A stretch of 49,098 nucleotides of DNA, from positions 1 to 49,098 of the forward strand of contig JAIBBB010000004.1 in NCBI GenBank assembly GCA_019694905.1, in the 5' to 3' direction. Positions 27,183 through 36,683 of the stretch are shown piece by piece. Positions within the stretch are counted from its first letter, which is position 1. Each line of letters begins with the position of its first letter. The notes below the pieces were generated by a model. That model searched no databases. It worked only from the letters and a program-made list of their open reading frames with translations, and was not told the origin of the DNA. This DNA is from Cyclobacteriaceae bacterium. GTDB lineage: Bacteria > Bacteroidota > Bacteroidia > Cytophagales > Cyclobacteriaceae. The position numbers and the translations under genes are program-made.

Positions 27183-28051
27183 GAAGGATAAAGGCGATGG
27201 CATGGCACATAGTGGCCGTTTTGATCTTTGGCTCAGGCAACTTGATTCTGGCCCAACCCGCCACTGAAATCTACTTATGTGATTTGTCAATTGACAAAGA
27301 CAAAGTCGTGATATCCAAACCAGTCAATATCACTAATCATCCCGGATACGACAATCAGCCTAGTTTTCACCCGACCCAGCCCGTACTCTACTACGCATCT
27401 TTTGACAAAAGTGGCAGGTCAGAAATCATGTCCTTCAATTTTGCCACCGGAGGCTCGACTCAGATGACAAACACAACTGAACGCGAGTATTCACCGACCA
27501 TCACGCCTGACGAAAAATACTTTTCGTGTATTATCCAACGCGACAATAATGCGCAGGATCTTGGCAAGTATCCACTTTCGGGAGGGCCACCCGTTGTGCT
27601 TGTCAATGACCTGATTGTGGGCTACCATGTTTGGCTCGATGATCATCGGGTGCTTTTGTTTGTATTGGGGGAGCCTGCTACTCTACAGGTATATGATTTG
27701 AATTCGGGTCAGCATAAGATTGTAGGTACATCCCCTGGGAGATCTCTTCACCGGATACCCCAACGGGCACAATTCAGTTTTGTGGAGAAAGGTGAAAGCG
27801 GGTGGTCGGTCCGTTCACTGGATCCGGCGACGCTTCAAACTGACCACATCTTCCAGGCCATACCAGGTCATGAGGATATTGCCTGGCTACCCAACGGCTG
27901 GATCATTAGCAGCGATGGTAACAAATTAATGGTATTCAAGCCAGGCGGACATTCCTGGGAAGAAGTGGCATTTGATGCCGGTCTGAAAGGTATAACTAGA
28001 CTGGCAGTAGAAGCTTCCGGGAAGCACATCGCAATTGTTGCCTCAGAGTGA
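27173..28051 (+). CDS. secreted PD40/WD40-like beta-propeller protein (TolB-like)
   Basis: A 292-residue secreted protein with a signal peptide (core HIVAVLIFGSGNLILA, cut near LAQ). Repeated propeller blades follow, for example HPTQPVLYYASFDKSG and TPDEKYFSCIIQRD, similar to TolB. No enzyme domain is attached. The start at 27173 overlaps the ALDH stop by ten bases; an ATG at 27197 gives a shorter and equally good signal. The function is unknown; binding of a partner protein or peptide is typical of such propellers. Confidence 0.75.
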   Translation: MVVRRIKAMAWHIVAVLIFGSGNLILAQPATEIYLCDLSIDKDKVVISKPVNITNHPGYDNQPSFHPTQPVLYYASFDKSGRSEIMSFNFATGGSTQMTNTTEREYSPTITPDEKYFSCIIQRDNNAQDLGKYPLSGGPPVVLVNDLIVGYHVWLDDHRVLLFVLGEPATLQVYDLNSGQHKIVGTSPGRSLHRIPQRAQFSFVEKGESGWSVRSLDPATLQTDHIFQAIPGHEDIAWLPNGWIISSDGNKLMVFKPGGHSWEEVAFDAGLKGITRLAVEASGKHIAIVASE

Positions 28052-28057
28052 GACCAC

Positions 28058-28708
28058 TCACTTTTCGCAGAAGGAGCCTTTAGCGATATAAAGCCTGAGC
28101 AGTTCCATCTCCATGAATCCTTCCTGAATGGCAGGATTCTTCTCGAACAGGCTCGCGTTAATGCTTGCGTCCAGAACCATGACTCCCCCATCATCGGCAC
28201 CAAAGTTACCCTGAGCAAGTACTACGAAGGACGCGCGAAGACTCTTCAGAAAGTCATCATGCCTTTTCATTATTTCCGGTGCTTGTTGAACATTGAATTT
28301 GGTCACATTGGGTTTGAACCTGATGAGTGTATAAAAGACCATTTCATAAGGCTCTTTCGCGGGGCAAATTGATCCGACTAAAGGATGATACGGTAAGATA
28401 TCGACAGTCCAGCGCCCGGCCCGAACACCGGGGTCAGTTTCGAGCCAGGTCCCCACTTCAGAAATGGATTTGCTTGCAAATACAAAAATCCCACCGCCAC
28501 CCTCAAAGGGTCCGGCGGCTATGAGTTTGCCCTCTCGAGCCAGCCTTTGGATATTGTTCATATGACCTTTCATAAGCGAATCCAATTGTGCCTGAGGAAT
28601 TTCATCGGCGTGCGCCTTTTTGTTGAGAAACACCCATGTAAATGATTGAGCTTCTGCCACCCTGGAGGAGAGCGAAAGCAATACGACAGTGAATAAGAGC
28701 TTCATCAT
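28058..28708 (-). CDS. secreted protein with two YciI-like domains
   Basis: A 216-residue protein with a signal peptide (cut near AEA). Two copies of a YciI-like fold are seen: the first at about 22-110 contains LMKGHMNNIQRLAREGKLIA and GPFEGGGGIFVF, and the second at about 120-210 contains IMKRHDDFLKSL and GNFGADDGGVMVL. In each copy a histidine lies in the position known from single-domain YciI proteins. Secretion of this fold is unusual, and the function is not known. It follows the EamA gene by 18 bases and is probably in the same transcript. Confidence 0.75.
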   Translation of the reverse strand: MMKLLFTVVLLSLSSRVAEAQSFTWVFLNKKAHADEIPQAQLDSLMKGHMNNIQRLAREGKLIAAGPFEGGGGIFVFASKSISEVGTWLETDPGVRAGRWTVDILPYHPLVGSICPAKEPYEMVFYTLIRFKPNVTKFNVQQAPEIMKRHDDFLKSLRASFVVLAQGNFGADDGGVMVLDASINASLFEKNPAIQEGFMEMELLRLYIAKGSFCEK

Positions 28709-28726
28709 GTTTTGAAATTAGCAATT

Positions 28727-29638
28727 TCAGGCGTGACCCTTTCTGGCCAGCAGCATAACACCCAAAATGATTACCAATGTTCCCACCACTTGCTGCCATG
28801 TAATGGGTTCGTTCAAGAGCCAGTGTGCCTGAAAGATGGTCACTACTGGACCAACGCTGCCAACGATTGCCACATTGTCGGATCCAATCCGCCGGATGCT
28901 TTCTGAGACAAGATAAGACGGAATAACAGTAGAGAAGATAGCAATGAGAAGCCCGTAAGCATACGCAGTTTGAGAGAGGTTGGCAAAGGGGGTGCTGTCG
29001 AGCAGCGCGAAGTGGGCAAGCACACCCAGCGAGGCGGCTGTCATTGCAACACTTGTGAATTTTGATGGTCCCACCAATGGGATTAGTTTTCCGCTACCAA
29101 CTATATAGCATGCAAAAGTGAAGGAACACGCGAATACCAATGCGGCGCCTGTCCATTGGTCGGCAGACCAAAGCGCGATTGTCGAAGGATCAAAGAATGC
29201 GATTGCCAGTCCGATGTAGGTAACTACAACCGCGATCCACTGTACCCGGGAGGGCTTTTCCCATTTGATGAGGGCATTAATGAAGAGCACAATGGTTGGA
29301 TAGAGGTACAGTATCATGCGTTCAAGTGCGGCCGTTATGTATTGCAGCCCCAGGAAGTCCAGCAAGCTGCTGATATAATAGCCCAAAAGCCCGAGCACGA
29401 CAACCCAAACCCACTGTAACTGGCTGATATTCGCTTGACCGTCGGTTTTCTTCCATGAAAAAAGAACAAAGAATGGCATGGCAAATGCCATCCTTAAAGC
29501 GAGCAACGGTACGGGAGCAATACCCGCGTCCCGATAAGATAACTTGACAAAAATAGCCTTAAGAGAAAAGCAGGCTGCAGCCACCAATGCCAGTGTAACA
29601 CCGATCCCAAAGGGTGACAACCTTGTTTTGATGGACAT
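28727..29638 (-). CDS. EamA/DMT-family transporter
   Basis: A 303-residue inner-membrane protein of the drug/metabolite transporter superfamily. Ten hydrophobic helices in two EamA repeats are visible: residues 10-145 ending in a helix with VTYIGLAIAFF, and 155-300 ending in QVVGTLVIILGVMLLA. The substrate is not predictable from sequence. It is the first gene of a probable two-gene reverse unit with the double YciI protein. The gene divergent to it on the right is a small hypothetical. Confidence 0.88.
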   Translation of the reverse strand: MSIKTRLSPFGIGVTLALVAAACFSLKAIFVKLSYRDAGIAPVPLLALRMAFAMPFFVLFSWKKTDGQANISQLQWVWVVVLGLLGYYISSLLDFLGLQYITAALERMILYLYPTIVLFINALIKWEKPSRVQWIAVVVTYIGLAIAFFDPSTIALWSADQWTGAALVFACSFTFACYIVGSGKLIPLVGPSKFTSVAMTAASLGVLAHFALLDSTPFANLSQTAYAYGLLIAIFSTVIPSYLVSESIRRIGSDNVAIVGSVGPVVTIFQAHWLLNEPITWQQVVGTLVIILGVMLLARKGHA

Positions 29639-29778
29639 CCGGCAATATGGGAAATTTTGATTTTTCTTGGGCCTGCTGTCGCAGATCGGTCTGGATCATG
29701 ACCATTGTCAAGCTGTGCCTGGCTTCTGAGCGGTTACCTTGCCAATCTGTAAGTAATCAATTGCCGACTTATTTAAGT

Positions 29779-30039
29779 ATGAAGGCTAATCCGGAGATAT
29801 TCAAGGGCATCGAATACGTTCGCATTTCATCCCTGCCCAAAGACCAGCAGTCCATTCTTTGGACGACATTTGATCGAACCAAAGTGATAAAAGTTCTGAA
29901 AGAAAAATCTCTGTTGAATGACTGCATTCAATACGCTGATTATGTTCAATGGTATATAAGGGAATACAGCAGGGAGATCGGTCCCGTTCGGCAGGAGGCA
30001 TTAAGCCCTGATCTGGGGGCAATTTCAATGGCTTCATAG
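29779..30039 (+). CDS. small hypothetical protein
   Basis: An 86-residue cytoplasmic protein I do not recognise. It is predicted to be mostly helical, with KANPEIFKGIEYVRISSLP at the start and conserved-looking aromatic residues in YADYVQWYIREY. There is no signal or membrane segment. The open frame reaches back to 29647, but the ATG at 29779 begins the plausible protein part. The earlier residues are cysteine-rich and atypical. Composition supports a real gene, but only weakly. Confidence 0.55.
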   Translation: MKANPEIFKGIEYVRISSLPKDQQSILWTTFDRTKVIKVLKEKSLLNDCIQYADYVQWYIREYSREIGPVRQEALSPDLGAISMAS

Positions 30040-30123
30040 CCTGTTCCCACAGGCATTCGTCCATCATTTTTTGCTTTCCATCCATTGGCAAAACTGCTAC
30101 CTTGATTGGTAGTCAAACCGCCT

Positions 30124-30645
30124 ATGGTCTCAAAAAACCCCTCGATAGGGCACGACGGCATTCACGACGTGCTTCCCAATTGCCCTGGGCCTCACAGCGT
30201 TCTCTCCAACCGCAAGCACCTCTTTTCGTTACTGGCCTACTTGATGTGCACAGTCACCGGCTTTGGTCAGGTTGATCAACGAGATGAACTGTTGGCTGTC
30301 AACTCAAGAATCGATCAGGCAGTAGTACAAAAGGCAATGCCAACGCTTGATTCTCTTTATGCGGATGACTTTGTCTTTACGCACGGAACAGGCTATGTGG
30401 AAGGAAAGGAGGGCTGGCTCCGATCAGTAAAGAACCCTTCACAGAAATTCATCCAACGGCAGCAAGATTCGACGTCTGTGGAAATTCACATCGACATTGC
30501 GATTGTCAGGGGAAAGTTGGAAATCCTGCGGGATGATTCCGGAAAGCGTACGGCGTATGGGATTTGGTATCAGCGCGTATATGGCAGAAGGCAACAGCAA
30601 TGGAAACTTGTTTCACATTACACCACCAAAGAATGGCATCATTAA
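30124..30645 (+). CDS. secreted NTF2-like protein (DUF4440/SnoaL type)
   Basis: A 173-residue protein. After an N-terminal part with a hydrophobic run (LFSLLAYLMCTVTGFGQ) that looks like a signal peptide lies a cone-shaped NTF2-like domain, with DSLYADDFVFTHGTG early and the closing strand KLVSHYTT. Such domains bind small molecules or act as simple enzymes, and no catalytic set is evident. The ATG at 30124 is used, although the 30 residues before the signal core are long for a signal peptide. The stop and the next ATG share one base (TAATG), coupling it to the S9 peptidase. Confidence 0.7.
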   Translation: MVSKNPSIGHDGIHDVLPNCPGPHSVLSNRKHLFSLLAYLMCTVTGFGQVDQRDELLAVNSRIDQAVVQKAMPTLDSLYADDFVFTHGTGYVEGKEGWLRSVKNPSQKFIQRQQDSTSVEIHIDIAIVRGKLEILRDDSGKRTAYGIWYQRVYGRRQQQWKLVSHYTTKEWHH

Positions 30646-32729
30646 TGAAATCCTCCCGGACACTACTATTTCTTGTCTTCTGTTTTATCCTGAATTGGGA
30701 GATCTCGCTGGCCCAAACTTACACGCCTTCTTTTGAAGAGGTGATTTCCTTGCGCTCGGCAGGCGCCGTAGTTCTTTCACCGGATGGAAAGCTGGTGGCC
30801 TTTACTGTTCAGTCTACTGACTGGGTGGAAAACCGCTATGACCAGGAGATTTGGTTCACTCGGGAAGGGCAGAAACCCTATCAACTTACAAATACTGCAA
30901 AAGGCAGCAGCTCAAGTCCGGCATTCTCACCCGATGGCCAATGGCTGGCTTTCATGGCAGATAGGGGAAACAAGAGTCAGATCTTTGCATTGCGCACGAG
31001 TGGTGGAGAGGCGCGTGCATTCACGCAGGAGCCAGAAGGTATCAGCGACTTCGAATGGAAACCGGATGGCTCTGGTTTTCTCTTCCTCAAACCGGAGAAG
31101 GAATCTGCTGGCAAAAGGGAGCGTGAGAAAAGATACGGCCAGTGGGAGGCTGATGATCGTGAATATGCCAACACTCATTTATGGGAGATCGGCTTTCAGC
31201 CTGAATTGAGGGATGAATCTGAAATGCCATGTTACGAAAGCACGGATTCGGCCAAAGTGCGATCGGGGTGTTTGCAGCTGCCGAAATCAGTGAGACTGAC
31301 TGACGGTCATTTGACTATCATCAATTTTCACATTTCTCCTGATGGTTCCCAGGTTGCCTATACACATCAAAAGGATCCCCTGATAAACTCGGGAGTTTCT
31401 TCAAACATTTCTGTAATGGATTTGAAGACGCATACGCAGCGACTGATCGTTTCCAATCTAAGTTCTGATGCGCTGGAGGACTGGTCACCAGACTCCAAAG
31501 AGATTTTGATTTCAACAAACTTGAGTGATACTGTCTCGAACTATTTTACCAACTCAAAGCTTGTTGTTGTCAATGTGGCTACGGGAAGTTCGAGGAGGAT
31601 CGCTGCAGATATCGACGAGGACCTCGGCGGATTCATTTGGAGAAAGGCGGGTATTTATGGAGCATGCTGGAACAAGACTAAACGGCCTGTCTACAGAATA
31701 GACCCGTTGACAGGAATTTCGAGCAAATTGACCAATTTGCCTGAGCAGATTTTTGCATTGTCGTTTGACCGTTCTGGAGAACAATTTGCATTCACTGGAC
31801 GAAATGGGAATGAATTGGGTGAGGTGTTCACGTCACCCACAAGCAAGCTTTCGCCGAGAAAACTGTCTGACTTTGGAAAGCAAATTGGAGCATGGCGGAC
31901 CGCGCGTAGTGAGGTGATTCGGTGGAAGAGCAAAGACGGTGCAGAAATTGAAGGTGTCCTTCATTTACCTTCAGATTACGTCCAGTCCAGAAAATATCCT
32001 CTCCTTGTAGTGATACATGGTGGCCCGACAGGAATAGATACCCCAACACCAGTACCAGGATACGTGTATCCAATTCTGCAGTGGTTGGACAAAGGGGCGA
32101 TAGTACTTCGTGTTAATTACAGAGGCTCTGCAGGATATGGAGAGGCCTTTCGGTCGTTGAACGTCAGGAATCTGGGCATAGGTGATTCATGGGATGTAAT
32201 GAGCGGGGTGGATCATCTTAGCAGTCTCGGAATGATTGACACCACACGCATGGGGTGTATGGGATGGAGTCAGGGTGGTTACATCTCTGCCTTTCTGACA
32301 ACGACCACCCATTCATTCAAGGCAATCTCCGTCGGTGCTGGTATTTCTGACTGGTCAACTTACTACGTCAATACGGACATACATCCATTCACACGTCAAT
32401 ACCTTATTTCAACGCCATGGTCTGATCCGGACATCTATTCCAAAACATCGCCTATACACTATATCGGTCAGGCAAGCACACCTACCTTGATTCAGCATGG
32501 TGAATTTGACAGGAGAGTTCCCATTGCCAACGGCTATGAGTTGCTTCAGGGGCTCCGTGATCACGGTGTTCCTGCGGAGTTATATGTTTACAAGGGGTTC
32601 GGGCATGGCATAAACAAACCGAAAGAAAGACTTGCGGCAACCTGGCACAACTGGCAATGGTTTGGAAAGTACATCTGGGGCGAGGAGATCAATTTGCCGC
32701 TGGGAGAGCAAAATGGGAGGCAGAAATAA
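30645..32729 (+). CDS. secreted S9 family peptidase (prolyl oligopeptidase type)
   Basis: A 694-residue serine peptidase with a signal peptide (cut near SLAQ, residue 24). An N-terminal beta-propeller contains repeats such as LSPDGKLVAF and FSPDGQWLAF. The C-terminal alpha/beta-hydrolase has nucleophile S542 in GWSQGGY, with the acid in HGEFDRRV and the base in GFGHGIN. It probably cleaves peptides in the periplasm or outside the cell, as DPP-IV or acylaminoacyl peptidase relatives do. A start at 30633 (MASLMKSS) is possible, but 30645 gives the cleaner signal and a coupled start. A second S9 gene follows 52 bases later. Confidence 0.9.
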   Translation: MKSSRTLLFLVFCFILNWEISLAQTYTPSFEEVISLRSAGAVVLSPDGKLVAFTVQSTDWVENRYDQEIWFTREGQKPYQLTNTAKGSSSSPAFSPDGQWLAFMADRGNKSQIFALRTSGGEARAFTQEPEGISDFEWKPDGSGFLFLKPEKESAGKREREKRYGQWEADDREYANTHLWEIGFQPELRDESEMPCYESTDSAKVRSGCLQLPKSVRLTDGHLTIINFHISPDGSQVAYTHQKDPLINSGVSSNISVMDLKTHTQRLIVSNLSSDALEDWSPDSKEILISTNLSDTVSNYFTNSKLVVVNVATGSSRRIAADIDEDLGGFIWRKAGIYGACWNKTKRPVYRIDPLTGISSKLTNLPEQIFALSFDRSGEQFAFTGRNGNELGEVFTSPTSKLSPRKLSDFGKQIGAWRTARSEVIRWKSKDGAEIEGVLHLPSDYVQSRKYPLLVVIHGGPTGIDTPTPVPGYVYPILQWLDKGAIVLRVNYRGSAGYGEAFRSLNVRNLGIGDSWDVMSGVDHLSSLGMIDTTRMGCMGWSQGGYISAFLTTTTHSFKAISVGAGISDWSTYYVNTDIHPFTRQYLISTPWSDPDIYSKTSPIHYIGQASTPTLIQHGEFDRRVPIANGYELLQGLRDHGVPAELYVYKGFGHGINKPKERLAATWHNWQWFGKYIWGEEINLPLGEQNGRQK

Positions 32730-32781
32730 TAGCTGATCACGGGCTCTCCACAATCCCTACATTTCCGAAAAATTCTGTCTC

Positions 32782-34962
32782 ATGAAAAGCCGTGTTATTG
32801 CAGTTCTCTTTGTTCTGCTGATATTTCATTCAGCCATTGGGCAACCCAAACCCATTGTTGCCTCAGATCTGATGAAGATCGTGACCACGGCGCAGCTGCA
32901 AATTTCACCTGACGGTAAAAAGGCCGTAACTGTGGTGATACGCAAGGCTGTCAGGAATGAGTCAGAATACTACTACACGCGTCATTTATACTTGCTTGAT
33001 TTGGAAGGCGATGGGGAGTCTGTTCAGTTGACTTTTGGTGACCGCAACGACAGCCAGCCACAATGGTCTCCCGATGGCAGTCAAATTGCATTTGTCCGGG
33101 CAGATGGAGAAAGATCACAAATTTGGATTTTGCCAATGCAGGGTGGTGAAGCGAGGGCGGTAACGAAGGCTGAGTTTGGAGCGAACCGACCCCGTTGGTC
33201 GCCTGATGGAAAGACTCTCATGTACACTTCCCGCATTCCGCACTATGCAATTGAGGGTACTTATCCGTGGCCGGTAGAAAGGCCAGGCAGAAAGCAGGGC
33301 GATGAACCTAACTTCAAAAGTCTGCGCGGCGATGACCGGAAGAAAGTATCAGCCAGTCCGGATGGCGATCTGGATGAGATTCGATCCTGGTTGGCCCGAA
33401 ATGCGAGCGAACAGAATCCGAGGGTATTCAATCGACTCAATCTACAGGGGGAACTCAATTTGCAGCCAGATGAGGATTTCGCTCACGTGTTTATGAAATC
33501 CATTAATGCTGACGAGAAGGCGATTCAACTTACCAGCGGATTTCAGGATTTTGAAAACGCCGAGTGGTCGTCCGATGGCACCAAAATCATCTGCGACTCG
33601 AAAAAATATGTGACGCATCCGGACCGGGAACAATCATCTGACTTGTGGCTTATAGACGTTAAGACTAAGGAGGCCCGTGAGTTTTTCAAGTTGGCAGGTT
33701 ATTCGCTGACTTCTCCCAAATATTCACCAGATGGACAGAAGGTTCTCTTTATGGCAAACTCCACCACCGGTCGACTGTATGCACAAAATGAAATTGGCAT
33801 TGTGTCTGCAGAAGCGAAGGACCTGCGATTGCTAACGGAGAAACTTGACTATGAAGTTGGAAGTCCGGCATGGTCTCAGGATAGCAAATCTGTATACTAC
33901 ACTGTGCAGGCGCTCGGGTATATTCCGGTGTATCAGGCGAATTTGGCAACTGGTGCTGCTGCTGAACTTTTGGGTGGAACGGGGGGAGTGAACGATTTTG
34001 ACGTGGCCGGCGATCAACTGGTGTACGCATTCACGGAGACGAGAAATCCCTGGGAGGTTTATCGCTACAATCTTAAATCAAAGAGGCAGGCGGTGATATC
34101 CAGACTTAACGAAGTCTGGGTAAAGGATCGGGTCATTTCTGTGCCCAGGGAGGCTTGGAACCTCAGACCTGATGGAACCAGAATTCAATATTGGGTAATG
34201 GAACCCGCAGGAAGGAAGGAAGGCAAAAGATATCCGGCACTTCTCAATATTCATGGTGGTCCTTCTGTGATGTGGGGGCCGGGCGTGTTTTCCATGTGGC
34301 ATGAATTTCAGCTAGAATGCAGTTGGGGCTACGGTGTAGTCTATAGTAATCCCCGCGGCAGTGGTGGGTACGGCGATGCCTTCAAGCGCGCAAACATGAA
34401 GGACTGGGGAACAACTCCATCAGGTGACATTCTCACCTCCCTTGACGAAGCCATTAAACACAATTCCTGGATAGATCCGGCGAATCTGGTGGTGGAAGGT
34501 GGGAGCTACGCAGGCTACATGGTGGCTTGGATAATCTCACATGATCATCGCTTCAAAGCGGCCAACGCGCAACGGGGCGTATATGACCTGACAACGTTTA
34601 TGGGAGAAGGCAATGCCTGGCGCCTGGTGCCAGAGCACTTCGGTGGCTATCCCTGGGAAAAGGAGACCAGGCAACTACTGGATGCCAATTCACCCTACTC
34701 ATTTGTGTCGGAAATCAGGACCCCGTTGCTCATCATCCATGGTGATCAGGATCTCCGGACGGGCTACGTACAGTCGGAGATGCTTTACAAGAGCCTGAAG
34801 ATTCTAAACAAGCCGGTGGAGTATATCCGATACCCGAAAGAGGGTCATGAGTTGACCCGCAGTGGCAACCCGGGTCGAATGATGGATCACCTGCTTAGAA
34901 CGATTGAATTCTTTGAGAGGTATGTGACGCACCAGGAACCCCCACCCGCAACTCAGAAATAG
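32782..34962 (+). CDS. secreted S9 family peptidase
   Basis: A 726-residue serine peptidase with a signal peptide (cut after AIGQ, residue 21). PD40 propeller blades (for example QISPDGKKAVTVV, WSPDGSQIAFVR) are followed by the hydrolase domain, with nucleophile S575 in GGSYAGYM, the acid in HGDQDLRTG and the base in EGHELTR. The same order as its neighbour suggests an old tandem duplication. The sequences are well diverged, so substrate ranges probably differ. A TACATTTC just upstream (32758-32765) is one base from the TAnnTTTG promoter element. Confidence 0.92.
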   Translation: MKSRVIAVLFVLLIFHSAIGQPKPIVASDLMKIVTTAQLQISPDGKKAVTVVIRKAVRNESEYYYTRHLYLLDLEGDGESVQLTFGDRNDSQPQWSPDGSQIAFVRADGERSQIWILPMQGGEARAVTKAEFGANRPRWSPDGKTLMYTSRIPHYAIEGTYPWPVERPGRKQGDEPNFKSLRGDDRKKVSASPDGDLDEIRSWLARNASEQNPRVFNRLNLQGELNLQPDEDFAHVFMKSINADEKAIQLTSGFQDFENAEWSSDGTKIICDSKKYVTHPDREQSSDLWLIDVKTKEAREFFKLAGYSLTSPKYSPDGQKVLFMANSTTGRLYAQNEIGIVSAEAKDLRLLTEKLDYEVGSPAWSQDSKSVYYTVQALGYIPVYQANLATGAAAELLGGTGGVNDFDVAGDQLVYAFTETRNPWEVYRYNLKSKRQAVISRLNEVWVKDRVISVPREAWNLRPDGTRIQYWVMEPAGRKEGKRYPALLNIHGGPSVMWGPGVFSMWHEFQLECSWGYGVVYSNPRGSGGYGDAFKRANMKDWGTTPSGDILTSLDEAIKHNSWIDPANLVVEGGSYAGYMVAWIISHDHRFKAANAQRGVYDLTTFMGEGNAWRLVPEHFGGYPWEKETRQLLDANSPYSFVSEIRTPLLIIHGDQDLRTGYVQSEMLYKSLKILNKPVEYIRYPKEGHELTRSGNPGRMMDHLLRTIEFFERYVTHQEPPPATQK

Positions 34963-35083
34963 GACGGCCAATTTCCAAGGGTTAAACGCCCCTCTCCAAG
35001 ATCATGAATACTTGTGCCTCACGTCAGGTATTCAAACCCAGACCTTATTCAAATTTGTACTTGCCCCAATGGCTCGTACAGCT

Positions 35084-36331
35084 ATGAAAAATCTATTGAT
35101 TTTAGGTGGTGGCACGGCAGGTACAATGATGGCCAACCGGCTACAAAAATTCCTGAAGCCCAACGATTGGAGTACTACAGTTGTTGACAGGGACCCCAAT
35201 CACTATTACCAGCCCGGCTTTCTATTCGTACCATTCGGCATCTACCGACCGGAAGATGTCCACAAGCCGAAATCAGATTTTCTGCAAGGAGACATTAATT
35301 TCATTGTCGATGGAATTGCAGAAATTCAACCGAAAGACAATTGTGTTCTGCTCGACAGTGGAACTGTCCTGGGGTATGACTTGCTAATCGTTGCGACCGG
35401 AGCACGGATCGCACCTGAGGAGACACCAGGCCTACTCGGTCCTCTCTGGAAGAAAGATATTTTTGACTTTTACACTTTTGAGGGATCAGTGGCGCTACGC
35501 AAGAAGTTGGAACAATGGCAAGGAGGCAAGTTGGTCATTAACCTTGCAGAAACAATCATTAAATGTCCTGTGGCACCACTTGAATTTGCCTTCCTGGCCG
35601 ACGCCTACTTCAGGGACCGCGGCATCAGGGAAAAGGTGGAGATTGTTTATGTGACTCCTTTGTCCGGGGCATTTACCAAGCCCAAAGCTACTCAGCTCCT
35701 GGGAAAACTAATGGAGGACAAGGGGATTAGGGTTGTCCCGGATTTCTATCTCATGGAGGTCGACAATGAGACGCGTGAATTGGTTTCTTATGACGGCAAG
35801 AGGGAGTCATTCGACTTGTTGGTGAGCATACCGGTAAACAAAGGCGATGAAGTCATTGAGAGAAGTGGGTTGGGCGATGAAGATGGATTGAATTTCGTCC
35901 CTACCGATAAACGCACTTTGCAATCCAGAAAGCACAGCAACGTTTTTGTGATAGGCGATGCAACTAATCTTCCAGCCTCCAAGGCGGGCTCAGTCGCACA
36001 CTTCGAATCCGAGATACTTACGGAGAATATTCTGAGTTATCTGGCAGGACAATCATTGGATGCCCACTTCGATGGACATTCCAATTGCTTCATTGAAACA
36101 GGACATGGAAAGGCGGCGCTCATTGACTTCAACTATGACACGGAACCGTTGCCGGGCAAATTTCCCTGGCCAGTCATCGGCCCGATGGGCTTGCTCAAGG
36201 TAAACCGGGCTAATCACTGGGGTAAGCTTGCTTTCCGCTGGGTGTACTGGCACATGTTGCTGACGGGCAAGCACTTGCCTGTTTCCACCAACATGTCAAT
36301 GGCCGGAAAGGAAGTTGAGGTATCAGTTTGA
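35084..36331 (+). CDS. sulfide:quinone oxidoreductase-like FAD flavoprotein
   Basis: A 415-residue member of the disulfide oxidoreductase flavoproteins. The FAD-binding GGGTAGTMMANRL starts at residue 8, and a second motif VFVIGDATNLP is near 288-297. Two cysteines match the redox-active pair of SQR: C161 in IIKCPVAPLE and C335 in SNCFIETGHGK, equivalent to C201 and C379 of human SQOR as I recall. A third cysteine is at 87. These features support oxidation of sulfide to polysulfide with electrons passed to quinone at the membrane. The frame extends to 35012; the ATG at 35084 places MKNLLILGGG at the N-terminus. It is first in an operon with a TusE/DsrC-like and a DsrE2-like gene. Substrate is inferred from motifs, not proven. 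Confidence 0.8.
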   Translation: MKNLLILGGGTAGTMMANRLQKFLKPNDWSTTVVDRDPNHYYQPGFLFVPFGIYRPEDVHKPKSDFLQGDINFIVDGIAEIQPKDNCVLLDSGTVLGYDLLIVATGARIAPEETPGLLGPLWKKDIFDFYTFEGSVALRKKLEQWQGGKLVINLAETIIKCPVAPLEFAFLADAYFRDRGIREKVEIVYVTPLSGAFTKPKATQLLGKLMEDKGIRVVPDFYLMEVDNETRELVSYDGKRESFDLLVSIPVNKGDEVIERSGLGDEDGLNFVPTDKRTLQSRKHSNVFVIGDATNLPASKAGSVAHFESEILTENILSYLAGQSLDAHFDGHSNCFIETGHGKAALIDFNYDTEPLPGKFPWPVIGPMGLLKVNRANHWGKLAFRWVYWHMLLTGKHLPVSTNMSMAGKEVEVSV

Positions 36332-36349
36332 CAATAAAACACACATCTT

Positions 36350-36658
36350 ATGGAAACGATCGTAACCGCAGTGGAACTTCAGACAAATCCTGAAGGATAT
36401 CTTGTGAACTACAAGGAATGGACCCAGGAGTGGGCCAGGGAAGTGGCCTCCACTTACCAATTGGAGCTAACGTCGAAGCATTGGCAGGTCCTGGAATGGC
36501 TTCGGGCCAAACACGCAGAAGGAGTGGCTTTGACTATTCGAAAAGTCGGTGCCTCGGGGATCACAGATATCAAAGAGTTCTATCAGCTCTTTCCAGGTGG
36601 CCCTTTGAAGATATCAAGTAAAATCGCCGGGATACCGAAACCGGTGAGTTGCATTTAG
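36350..36658 (+). CDS. TusE/DsrC/DsvC-family sulfur relay protein
   Basis: A 102-residue cytoplasmic protein of the DsrC family, which carries sulfur on a flexible C-terminal arm. The family signature is clear: NPEGYLVNYKEWTQEWA near the start, FPGGP at 81-85, and the ending IPKPVSCI with the sulfur-carrying cysteine C101 second from the end. The second cysteine of true DsrC would sit 11 residues earlier, but this position is S90, so the protein is of the single-cysteine TusE type. A TusE role in tRNA thiouridine synthesis usually needs TusBCD and TusA, which are not nearby, so a sulfur-trafficking role tied to the flanking SQR and DsrE2 genes is more likely. It follows the SQR gene by 18 bases. 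Confidence 0.87.
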   Translation: METIVTAVELQTNPEGYLVNYKEWTQEWAREVASTYQLELTSKHWQVLEWLRAKHAEGVALTIRKVGASGITDIKEFYQLFPGGPLKISSKIAGIPKPVSCI

Positions 36659-36683
36659 ACCCAAACACTAACCATTTTCAATT

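Noticed and set aside
28047..28065. AGTGAG-ACCA-CTCACT hairpin followed by four T at a convergent junction
   Set aside because: A six-base-pair stem with a short T run that covers the stop codons of both genes; too weak to call a terminator.
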